Assembly: GCA_934424575.1 (NCBI GenBank)
Contig: CAKRXU010000010.1
Location: forward strand, 14,335-78,334
Reading direction: 5' to 3'
DNA: 64,000 nt
Source: an uncultured Blautia sp.
Lineage (GTDB): Bacteria > Bacillota > Clostridia > Lachnospirales > Lachnospiraceae
Below the pieces are notes generated by a model. That model saw nothing but the letters and a program-made list of their open reading frames with translations. It was not told where the DNA came from and did no database searches. Below are positions 1 through 6,507 of the stretch, one piece after another (the first letter of the stretch is position 1; the number at the start of each line of letters is the position of its first letter). A program made the position numbers and the translations under genes.

Positions 1-176
1 TCATAGGAAATCGTTCCGACCGTAACACTGAGGCTTACAAAGATCATATAGCTTATGAAAAAAATACTTCCGTCTGTCTGGACAAACAGATAAATGATCC
101 CAACCGCAAAAACAATGAAATACGTTTTTATATTTACCTTGAGTAATTCCAGGTCTTTCATTAATAAACCGCTCAT
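1..176 (-). CDS. ABC-2 type transporter permease, N-terminal part only
   Basis: Partial gene running off the left edge. The minus strand reads from an ATG at 176 (MSGLLMKDLELLK...) into a hydrophobic segment typical of a first membrane helix (YFIVFAVGIIYLFV) and a second one near the edge. The start overlaps the TGA of the upstream ATP-binding gene in an ATGA arrangement, and GGAGAG lies just upstream, so the two are translationally coupled. By position it should be the membrane half of the exporter whose ATPase is at 173-1024. Only 58 codons are visible, so the subfamily cannot be decided. Confidence 0.75.
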   Translation of the reverse strand, partial: MSGLLMKDLELLKVNIKTYFIVFAVGIIYLFVQTDGSIFFISYMIFVSLSVTVGTISY

Positions 177-1024
177 AATCTCTCTCCTTTCACCAGCATG
201 GAAATCACCTCATCTACGCTGCCTTTTTCGACTACGATCCCCGGGTGGTTTTCCAGATAATAATTCTTCTGGTCTGTCAGACAACTGTAACCAAAGGGCT
301 CTTTTCTCACACGCAGAAGATATTCTTTGTCAAGGGCCTCGTATTCCTGATCTGATACTTTGAGGAATCCATATTCCTCGAGAATACGGTCTGTCTCTTC
401 ATGAAGGACGATCTTGCCTTCATGGATCATGTACAGGTCATCACAGAAATGCTCCAGATCGCCGGAAATATGTGAACTGATCACGATAGAGCGTCCCGGG
501 ATCTCCATATATTCCCGCAGAAGATCAAGGATCTCTTCTCTTGCGACCACATCCAGCCCCGCCGTCGGCTCGTCAAGGAGCAGCAGTCTGCTGCCATGAC
601 TGAGTGCAAGAAGTACATTCAGCTTCGCTTTCATTCCTGTGGAAAACTCTTTGATCTGTTTATTCAGCGGGATCTGAAATCTTTCGCATCTTTCACGAAA
701 CTCTTTTTCCTGAAAATCCGGATAAAAGCGGCTCATGACCGGAATAAGCTGCTGTACTTTCAGATATTCGGAAAAGCCACTGTCGGAGAACACGGCTCCA
801 ATCTCCAGTTTCTCCTCTGCGCCAAGATCCGCGGCATTTCTGCCAAGCACTTCCACGGTTCCCTGATCCGGGCGGATAAGCCCGAGCATCAGCTTGAATG
901 TCGTACTCTTACCGGCTCCGTTTGCCCCGATCAGCCCGATGATCCGGTCCTCAGGAATCTGCATATTCAGTTCCAGTGTAAAACTGCCATATTTCTTTCT
1001 TACATGCTCCAGCTGCACTAACAT
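173..1024 (-). CDS. ABC transporter ATP-binding protein (YtrB-like)
   Basis: ATPase subunit of an ABC-2 exporter, 283 residues. Visible motifs are Walker A GANGAGKST near residue 34, a signature region KEFSTGMKAKL, Walker B LLLLDEPTAGLD, and the H-loop ISSHISG. The start ATG at 1024 has GGAGG about seven bases upstream, which overlaps the end of the GntR gene. With the regulator before it and the permease after it, the layout matches the Bacillus ytr-type regulator-ATPase-permease operons, which are often induced by cell-wall stress. The substrate cannot be read from the sequence. Confidence 0.9.
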   Translation of the reverse strand: MLVQLEHVRKKYGSFTLELNMQIPEDRIIGLIGANGAGKSTTFKLMLGLIRPDQGTVEVLGRNAADLGAEEKLEIGAVFSDSGFSEYLKVQQLIPVMSRFYPDFQEKEFRERCERFQIPLNKQIKEFSTGMKAKLNVLLALSHGSRLLLLDEPTAGLDVVAREEILDLLREYMEIPGRSIVISSHISGDLEHFCDDLYMIHEGKIVLHEETDRILEEYGFLKVSDQEYEALDKEYLLRVRKEPFGYSCLTDQKNYYLENHPGIVVEKGSVDEVISMLVKGERL

Positions 1025-1404
1025 ATCTCATCCTCCATTATGATCTCAAACGACTCACGGATCTCCTTCACCGTCAGCCCTCCGGCACGTGCCTTACGGA
1101 CAGCGGCTTCCAGTTCTTTCTCCAGTTCTTTGCGCCGCTCCTCCATCAAAAGTTCCTGATTTGTATTTGCGATAAAGCTCCCTTTCCCATGGACGGTCAC
1201 GACCAGTCCCTCTGCCTCCAGGCTGTCGTATGCTTTTTTTACTGTAAGGGCACTGATCTTCAATTCTCTGGACAGTGCACGCACCGAGGGAAGTGCATCC
1301 CCTGCAGTCAGCGTCCCTTCGATCACCTCTGCCTTGATCTGCGCCATGATCTGCTCGTAGATCGGTTCCATGGAAGTATGGTTTATAATAAGATTCAACT
1401 TCAT
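1018..1404 (-). CDS. GntR-family transcriptional regulator, YtrA subfamily
   Basis: Short GntR regulator of about 128 residues: an N-terminal winged helix (PIYEQIMAQIKAEVIEGTL, then LPSVRALSRELKISALTVKKAYDSL split around a helix-turn-helix) and only a short C-terminal helical tail, as in the YtrA subgroup that lacks a large effector domain. The ATG at 1404 sits only one base after AGGAGG. A TTG two codons later has better spacing, so the true start is uncertain by two codons. An upstream in-frame extension would overlap the promoter and is rejected. It is first in an operon with the ABC exporter and probably represses it through the palindromic site described next. Confidence 0.88.
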   Translation of the reverse strand: MKLNLIINHTSMEPIYEQIMAQIKAEVIEGTLTAGDALPSVRALSRELKISALTVKKAYDSLEAEGLVVTVHGKGSFIANTNQELLMEERRKELEKELEAAVRKARAGGLTVKEIRESFEIIMEDEIC

Positions 1405-1415
1405 CCCTCCTTCTA

Positions 1416-1466
1416 TAAACAGTATATAACAGTATAGTACTGTTGTCAACTGTTATATGCTGTTTA
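1416..1466 (-). promoter_or_regulatory. sigma-A promoter with embedded operator for the GntR/ABC operon
   Basis: On the minus strand: -35 TTGACA (1449-1444), 17-base spacer, -10 TATACT (1426-1421). The spacer carries a perfect 7-3-7 palindrome (1428-1444, arms AACAGTA/TACTGTT). A larger imperfect inverted repeat has arms of 18 bases at 1416-1433 and 1449-1466 that cover the -10 and the bases upstream of the -35. The transcript would start near 1414, leaving a leader of about ten bases. Such nested palindromes over a promoter are expected for a GntR dimer repressing its own operon. Confidence 0.8.
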
Positions 1467-1473
1467 TTATAAT

Positions 1474-1530
1474 AAAAAAAGCCCTCTCCTCATCGAATTT
1501 CAATCTGTTTCGATGAAAAAAAGGCTTTTT
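1474..1530 (-). terminator. Rho-independent terminator after the DUF5662 gene
   Basis: Inverted repeat with outer arms AAAAAAGCC/GGCTTTTT and inner arms TCATCGA/TCGATGA. On the minus strand the stem is followed by a run of seven T. It ends the exonuclease III-GH13-DUF5662 operon and separates it from the GntR promoter. The A-rich opposite side would let it act in both directions. Confidence 0.75.
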
Positions 1531-1552
1531 AAACTCTAATTCCTGCTATATC

Positions 1553-2107
1553 TCAATATTTGATCTTTCTTGTTTCTTCTTTCAGATATCTGTGCTTAAT
1601 ATAATGAAATAATTTTTCCTCGCCATGATCATTCAAAATGCGAAGAAGCGCCTCCAGTTCCTTCTTTGTCTGTGGGTGGATGAACCAGAGTTTTTCTTTG
1701 CTCTTGAGGAAATAATCCAGCGGCTGGCTGTCGTCATAGGCATCGCCAAGATAATTCCTGGATGCGCTGATCCGGTCCATGACCATCTCTGCCACATATT
1801 TACGCGGCATCTGCGCCCCCATGATCACATGCTCCCCATCAAGAGAATAGTCGACCCAGTGCTCAAAATGATGTTTGTTCCTGCCCTTGTGATGGAGCCA
1901 GGAAGTGGACACTCCGATATCTTCCCTCTCTGCATTATTCGGGCTTCTCGTTCCCTGATAATATTTACATCCCACCAGAAATTCTGCCGGTGTATACTTG
2001 GAAAGGTCGTGAAGCAGTCCCTGCTTATATAAGCCGATCCGGAAACAATACTTCATTACCAGTAATTTATGCTTTGTTATCGTCTTGAAGTGCAGCCACG
2101 GATGCAT
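1553..2107 (-). CDS. DUF5662 family protein
   Basis: A 184-residue protein that I recognise as the DUF5662 family (sometimes mislabelled catalase). It has an HD-like start, with a first helix HFKTITKHKLLV followed by GLLHDLSKYTPAEF, and further conserved histidines in SWLHHKGRNKHHFEHW, spaced as in metal-binding helical bundles. No biochemical role is established that I know of. The start overlaps the end of the GH13 gene by 41 bases, an unusually long overlap that implies coupled translation. The first residues match the family pattern, so I keep this start. Confidence 0.8.
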   Translation of the reverse strand: MHPWLHFKTITKHKLLVMKYCFRIGLYKQGLLHDLSKYTPAEFLVGCKYYQGTRSPNNAEREDIGVSTSWLHHKGRNKHHFEHWVDYSLDGEHVIMGAQMPRKYVAEMVMDRISASRNYLGDAYDDSQPLDYFLKSKEKLWFIHPQTKKELEALLRILNDHGEEKLFHYIKHRYLKEETRKIKY

Positions 2108-3959
2108 GCTCTATCTCCCCCTGCCTTGCCACCAGTACCACAATGGTACGTGGATTGATGTCTATTGTTTTTTTGTAAGTTTCTTCGCCTTCGCAGAACC
2201 AGTTCTTCTCCTCCTGGTCCGAGGTGTCGGCGATCTTTTTCCAGGTCATTCCATCCGGAAGGTTTGGCAGCGCGATATTTCGTTTCTCCCAGTGAAAATT
2301 GTATCCTATATAAAGGAAGTCGTCATCCGTTCCATCCGGCTTCTGTGCATATGCTCCGCAGTACATGATGCCAATGAGGCGACTGGTGTTTTCCATGTTT
2401 AAGAACCAGGCACGCTCGCCGTGGAAAGAAACATCCGGGAAGCCTTTTGCCATATAGTCTACGCTCCGCAGCTCATTCGGCATATGGAGGATCGGGTGAT
2501 CCTTACGAAATGCGATTGCCTTTTTGACAAAGGAAAAAAGCTTCTCCTGCTTCTTCATGCATTTCCAGTCCGTCCAGCCCACACTGTTGTCCTGGCACCA
2601 GGCATTGTTATTTCCATTCTGAGAATTGCCGAACTCATCTCCGCCGTAGATCATCGGTGTTCCCTGGCTCAGAAGCAGCATCAGGAACGCATTTCGAAGC
2701 TGCTGTTCACGCAGGCGGCGGATGGCCTGCTTCCTGGACGCACCCTCTACTCCACAGTTCCAGGAATAGTTATAATCACTTCCATCGTGATTGTCCTCAC
2801 CATTTGCCTCATTGTGACGGTAATTGTAAGTCACTGTATCATACAGGGTAAAACCGTCCTGGCTTGCCATATAGTTGATGGTCCCGAAATTTCCTGTGTT
2901 CCGCTTGATATGGAACTGTGCCCCCGCGACCATTCCCTCGTCACTCTTGAGAAGGCGGCGCATATCCTGCATAAACCCTCTGTTGTACTCTGCCAGCATG
3001 TTTTCTTTCTCCGGCTGTCCGGAAATGTCGGAAAACATCTTTTTGACACCATAGAGGAACGGATCTCTCTCGATCAGTTCTCCCGGAACGCCATCACCCA
3101 GCAGATGAAATCCATCTACATGATAATATTTCTTCCAGAACCACAGCGCATAAAGTGCCTTCATCGGAGCGGTATCTGCCGGGAAATACATTTCCATAAT
3201 GCATTCGATCCCCGCTTCGTGGAAAGCTCTCACCATGTCACAGAATTCTTTGTGTGGTTTCTTCGTCGCACAGTAGGCACTTTTGGGTGCAAAATAAAAT
3301 CCCGGGAGGTAACCCCAGTAGTTAACTTTATCCTTGTGATGTTTCTGGCGGATCATCGCCTTACCCGGCTCCACTATGGACCTCTCCATAAATTCATATG
3401 CCGGCATCAGCTCGACTGCATTGATCCCAAGTTCCTTCCAGTAAGGGATCATCTCCTTAAGCCCTGCAAAAGTACCTCTTTTCTTTGGTGCCACCTTCGC
3501 CTGTCTGGTGTAGCCTCTGACATGGACTTTGTAGAGGATCATATCCTGATAGGAGATCCCTGGGGAAACGTCGCCTTCCCAGTTGTATTCTCTCAGATTC
3601 GGAAAACTGCAGCGGATCCTGTGCTCGTCCTTATCCTCTGAAACTCTGCCAAATGTCTCTCTTCCAGCCAGCCCGCGGGCATATGGGTCCTGACAGATCT
3701 TTGTATCTATCCGAAAATTATATTCATACTGCTCCGGCTTAAACCCGGATACCATCATCGCACACATCCGACCGGTCCTGTTTGATTCTGCAAAAGGAAT
3801 CTCAGCCTCCGGCTCCTTCTCGCCCTTTCGGTACAGGATCAGCGAGGCCTCTGTATTACAGGGAACCTCCACCGCAAAATTCATTCCCCCAGAAACTTTC
3901 GTGGCACCAGGCAGCATCGGATTGCCTTCGTGCACCAAAAGCCTGCTTTGATCGTACAT
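2067..3959 (-). CDS. GH13 glycogen-debranching-like protein with degenerate active site
   Basis: A 630-residue protein built like GlgX/isoamylase: an N-terminal CBM48-like beta domain (about 1-115), a TIM-barrel GH13 domain (about 140-480) and a C-terminal beta domain. The family-specific stretch HNEANGEDNHDG followed by SWNCGVEG is intact. The catalytic regions are not. Region I reads IMEMYFPADT where the family has DVVYNHT. Region II reads VDGFHLLGD where VDGFRFDLA would carry the nucleophile Asp. The region III AEPWD acid/base segment is absent. Region IV reads ASQDGF instead of AHDGF. It is therefore probably not a hydrolase and may bind glycogen or regulate. It lies in an operon after exonuclease III and before DUF5662. 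Confidence 0.85.
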   Translation of the reverse strand: MYDQSRLLVHEGNPMLPGATKVSGGMNFAVEVPCNTEASLILYRKGEKEPEAEIPFAESNRTGRMCAMMVSGFKPEQYEYNFRIDTKICQDPYARGLAGRETFGRVSEDKDEHRIRCSFPNLREYNWEGDVSPGISYQDMILYKVHVRGYTRQAKVAPKKRGTFAGLKEMIPYWKELGINAVELMPAYEFMERSIVEPGKAMIRQKHHKDKVNYWGYLPGFYFAPKSAYCATKKPHKEFCDMVRAFHEAGIECIMEMYFPADTAPMKALYALWFWKKYYHVDGFHLLGDGVPGELIERDPFLYGVKKMFSDISGQPEKENMLAEYNRGFMQDMRRLLKSDEGMVAGAQFHIKRNTGNFGTINYMASQDGFTLYDTVTYNYRHNEANGEDNHDGSDYNYSWNCGVEGASRKQAIRRLREQQLRNAFLMLLLSQGTPMIYGGDEFGNSQNGNNNAWCQDNSVGWTDWKCMKKQEKLFSFVKKAIAFRKDHPILHMPNELRSVDYMAKGFPDVSFHGERAWFLNMENTSRLIGIMYCGAYAQKPDGTDDDFLYIGYNFHWEKRNIALPNLPDGMTWKKIADTSDQEEKNWFCEGEETYKKTIDINPRTIVVLVARQGEIEHASVAALQDDNKA

Positions 3960-3986
3960 AACTTTTTCTCCTTCTTGTATTTACTC

Positions 3987-4745
3987 TCAGAATGATTCCA
4001 TGTCCAGCTCGATCGGACAATGGTCTGAGCCCATGATCTCTGTGTGGATCGATGCATCCTGCAGTTTATCCTTCAGCGCAGGCGAAACGATAAAATAGTC
4101 AATCCTCCATCCTGCGTTCTTCTCACGCGCCTTGAAACGGTAGGACCACCAGGAATAGATTCCTTCCTGATCTGGATAAAAATAGCGGAATGTGTCAATA
4201 AATCCACTCTCAAGAACCTTGGTAAAACATGCTCTCTCCTCGTCTGTAAAGCCGGCATTCTTACGGTTTGTCTTAGGATTCTTGAGGTCGATTTCCTGAT
4301 GTGCAACATTCAGATCGCCGCAGCAGATGACAGGTTTCTTCTCCTGAAGCCCGAGAAGATAAGCAAGAAAATCTCTCTCCCACTCCATTCGGTACTCAAG
4401 CCGTCTCAGCTCGCTCTGTGAATTCGGCGTGTATACTGTCACGAAATAAAAATTCTCAAATTCAAGTGTGATCACACGGCCTTCTTTGTCGTGTTCCTCT
4501 ATTCCAATTCCATAAAAAACCGAAAGCGGCTCCTGTTTCGTAAAGATTGCCGTTCCGGAATATCCTCTTCTGTTTGCGTAGTTCCAGTACTGATGATAGC
4601 CCGGAAGCTCGAGTTTGACCTGTCCCTCCTGGCATTTCGTCTCCTGCAGGCAGAAAATATCTGCATCCAGTTCCTGAAACCTCTCTTCAAAGCCTTTGGT
4701 AAGGCATGCACGGATTCCATTTACATTCCATGAAACAAATTTCAT
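3987..4745 (-). CDS. xth: Exodeoxyribonuclease III (AP endonuclease)
   Basis: Mg-dependent AP endonuclease/3'-5' exonuclease of the EEP fold, 252 residues, a normal length. Motifs: SWNVNGIRA at the N-terminus, LQETK (metal-binding Glu), the GYSGTAIF loop, GDLNVAH (catalytic Asp-Asn), a WRIDYF segment and the terminal GSDHCPIELD (catalytic Asp-His). It acts in base excision repair in the cytoplasm. It is the first gene of its operon, with a recognisable promoter 44-72 bases upstream, and the GH13 gene follows after 27 bases. Confidence 0.95.
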   Translation of the reverse strand: MKFVSWNVNGIRACLTKGFEERFQELDADIFCLQETKCQEGQVKLELPGYHQYWNYANRRGYSGTAIFTKQEPLSVFYGIGIEEHDKEGRVITLEFENFYFVTVYTPNSQSELRRLEYRMEWERDFLAYLLGLQEKKPVICCGDLNVAHQEIDLKNPKTNRKNAGFTDEERACFTKVLESGFIDTFRYFYPDQEGIYSWWSYRFKAREKNAGWRIDYFIVSPALKDKLQDASIHTEIMGSDHCPIELDMESF

Positions 4746-4788
4746 TGTGTATCTCCTTCATTTCCATCTTCATAGTCTGTCTTTATTT

Positions 4789-4817
4789 ATTATACATGAT
4801 TCCAGAGTGAGTTGAAA
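4789..4817 (-). promoter_or_regulatory. Promoter of the exonuclease III operon
   Basis: Minus strand -35 TTTCAA (4817-4812), 17-base spacer, -10 TATAAT (4794-4789). The consensus -10 and correct spacing make it the likely start for the xth-GH13-DUF5662 operon. Confidence 0.6.
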
Positions 4818-4849
4818 TACATTTTTTTATTTTTTGCACAGAACAACCG

Positions 4850-4878
4850 TTGTAAATCCCCGTATTTTCTGATAAAAT
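4850..4878 (+). promoter_or_regulatory. Promoter of the DUF1292 gene
   Basis: Plus strand -35 TTGTAA (4850-4855), 17-base spacer, -10 TAAAAT (4873-4878). Transcription would start near 4885, just before the first leader hairpin, giving a leader of about 110 bases. Confidence 0.6.
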
Positions 4879-4889
4879 GAATAAAAGGA

Positions 4890-4991
4890 AGTCAGGGTCA
4901 AAAAGTATTTGACCCTGACTTGATATCTATGGATTGCTTCACTGCAAAGCAGTTCCTGATATCAACAAAAAACAAAAGTGAGGAATATCAA
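4890..4991 (+). promoter_or_regulatory. Structured mRNA leader of the DUF1292 gene
   Basis: Two consecutive hairpins fill the leader. The first has perfect 13-base arms (4890-4902 AGTCAGGGTCAAA and 4908-4920). The second runs 4920-4965, with outer arms TTGATATC/GATATCAA and inner pairings GGA/TCC and TGCTT/AAGCA. The left outer arm (4920-4926 TTGATAT) can also pair with an ATATCAA copy at 4985-4991, right between the GAGGA ribosome binding site and the ATG. Neither hairpin is followed by a T run, so they are not ordinary terminators. Confidence 0.6.
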
Positions 4992-4993
4992 TT

Positions 4994-5371
4994 ATGAGTG
5001 ACGAATTTACAAATTCTGCATGTGCACCGAGTGACTGTGCAAGCTGTGGGTTGGACTGCGGCGGTAATGCTTCTGAGGAACAGCACAACACCATTACTCT
5101 GACACTGGACGACGATACCGAAGTAGAATGCGCGATCCTTACGATCTTCCCGGTAGATGCACAGGAGTATATTGCACTCCTTCCACTGGATGAGAATGGT
5201 CAGAACCAGAACGGTGAAGTTTATCTGTACCGTTTCTCCCGCACAGAGAAGGGCGATCCGATGCTTGCCAACATCGATGATGATGCTGAATATCAGGCAG
5301 CAGCTACAGCTTTTGACATTGTTCTTGACAATGCACGTAAGGCAGAGGCAGCAGGCGCACCGTTAGAATAA
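4994..5371 (+). CDS. DUF1292 family small acidic protein
   Basis: A 125-residue acidic protein of the DUF1292 family common in Firmicutes (function unknown). The core is TITLTLDDDTEVECAILTIF, then EYIALLPLDENG and VYLYRFSRTE, and the C-terminus is helical and alanine-rich. Unusual for the family is a cysteine cluster near the N-terminus (ACAPSDCASCGLDC), which could bind a metal. It stands alone on the plus strand between minus-strand operons, with its own promoter, a heavily structured leader and a downstream terminator. Confidence 0.85.
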   Translation: MSDEFTNSACAPSDCASCGLDCGGNASEEQHNTITLTLDDDTEVECAILTIFPVDAQEYIALLPLDENGQNQNGEVYLYRFSRTEKGDPMLANIDDDAEYQAAATAFDIVLDNARKAEAAGAPLE

Positions 5372-5414
5372 CAGAGACTTCTATTCATTCAATTTACTAT
5401 TTCACAGCACAAAA

Positions 5415-5460
5415 TAAGCGGAGTATCCGGGATATTCAAGTCCGGAAACTCCGCTTTTAT
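5415..5460. terminator. Bidirectional terminator between the DUF1292 gene and dut
   Basis: Stem arms AAGCGGAGT and ACTCCGCTT with an inner TCCGG/CCGGA pairing. A T-rich tail follows on the plus strand and an A-rich run precedes it, so it can serve both convergent genes. Confidence 0.75.
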
Positions 5461-5479
5461 ATTTGCTGTATCTATATCT

Positions 5480-5995
5480 TTATTTCTGGGTGGTGCTTCC
5501 AAATCCACCGTTGCGGACACCCTTTGCGTCATCATCTACAGTGATTCCGTATTCTACAAAAATTCCCTGCATGAAGCCTGTGCCAGCCTGAATGCTGACA
5601 GATTTGCCTTCGTTGCTGTCATTGGTGATCTTTGCAAAAATATGTCCCTCATTGTCAGAATAGAAATAATCGCTGTCAATGATTCCAACGGTATTGTTGA
5701 GCTGCAGACGATATTTGAATCCCAGTCCGCTTCTCGGATAGCATTTCAGAACCCAGTCCTGCTCCATCTCGACGCGGATACCGGTAGGGATCTTGACAGT
5801 CTCTCCCGGGTTCAGTGTCAGATCGACAGGTGCATAGAAATCATATCCTGCACTTCCTGCAGTTGCTCTTGCCGGAAGTTTAATCTCATTGTAAATATCA
5901 GTGATCGCGCTTTCCTGTGTCTCCGGAAAAGTATCCTTCCAGTCTGCCACAAAACGCTCTTCACTTACTTTGTGAAATTTTGCGATTCTCTTCAT
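5480..5995 (-). CDS. dut: dUTPase (dUTP diphosphatase)
   Basis: Trimeric dUTPase fold, 171 residues. All five conserved motifs are visible: AGSAGYDFYA (I), PRSGLGFKY (II), GIIDSDYF with the base-binding Asp (III), a less conserved IV around GFMQGIF, and the C-terminal GVRNGGFGSTT (V) that closes over the phosphates. A 35-residue N-terminal extension (FHKVSEERFVADW...) precedes motif I, longer than in the Bacillus or E. coli enzymes. It hydrolyses dUTP to dUMP and keeps uracil out of DNA. It is last in the pnp-nrdG-dut run, 18 bases after nrdG. Confidence 0.92.
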   Translation of the reverse strand: MKRIAKFHKVSEERFVADWKDTFPETQESAITDIYNEIKLPARATAGSAGYDFYAPVDLTLNPGETVKIPTGIRVEMEQDWVLKCYPRSGLGFKYRLQLNNTVGIIDSDYFYSDNEGHIFAKITNDSNEGKSVSIQAGTGFMQGIFVEYGITVDDDAKGVRNGGFGSTTQK

Positions 5996-6013
5996 GTTTT
6001 CCTCCTGGATCTC

Positions 6014-6505
6014 TCAGTCTGCATGAAGAACGATCTTCTGCTCCCGAAGTGTCGCCGGAACGTTGATCACGCGCTGGTTCGAAGATCCTTTCCATTTCAG
6101 ACTCTGATCCAGCTTGTCCACCTGGAATTCACCATCTACGAGCACATCCAGATAACGGACGATCTCTTCCTGCTGGATTTCTTCCCAGCGTGAACCTGTA
6201 TAAAGCCAGATGGTCTTGTCTGGATATTTTGTTCTGATCTTGCGTGCAAGGGCGGTTACGGCTGAAACATTGGACGGATGGAGCGGATCCCCTCCTGAGA
6301 AAGTGATCCCGCTGATATAATCCTTATCCAGTTCGGCAAAAATCTCTGCTTCTTCTTTTTCGGTGAAAGGAAGGCCTCCGTTCGGATCCCAGGTGATGGG
6401 ATTCTGGCATTCCCGGCAGCAGTGATTGCAGCCGGCAACCCAGAGTACCACACGGAGTCCGTCTCCGTTCAGCATATCGTCCTTGGTTATATTATGATAT
6501 CTCAT
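6014..6505 (-). CDS. nrdG: Anaerobic ribonucleotide reductase activating protein
   Basis: Radical-SAM activase of 163 residues. The cluster motif is CNHCCRECQNP (CxxxCxxC), preceded by LRVVLWVAG, with the SAM-binding GGDPLHP and the strand IWLYTG. It generates the glycyl radical on NrdD under anaerobic conditions. NrdD itself is not in this window. The start lies two bases after the pnp stop codon, so it is probably co-transcribed with pnp, an uncommon partner. Presence of the gene supports an anaerobic lifestyle. Confidence 0.93.
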   Translation of the reverse strand: MRYHNITKDDMLNGDGLRVVLWVAGCNHCCRECQNPITWDPNGGLPFTEKEEAEIFAELDKDYISGITFSGGDPLHPSNVSAVTALARKIRTKYPDKTIWLYTGSRWEEIQQEEIVRYLDVLVDGEFQVDKLDQSLKWKGSSNQRVINVPATLREQKIVLHAD

Positions 6506-6507
6506 TT

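Noticed and set aside
4890..4920. Perfect 13-base hairpin considered as a terminator
   Set aside because: No T run follows on either strand, and it lies inside the leader of a gene with its own promoter.
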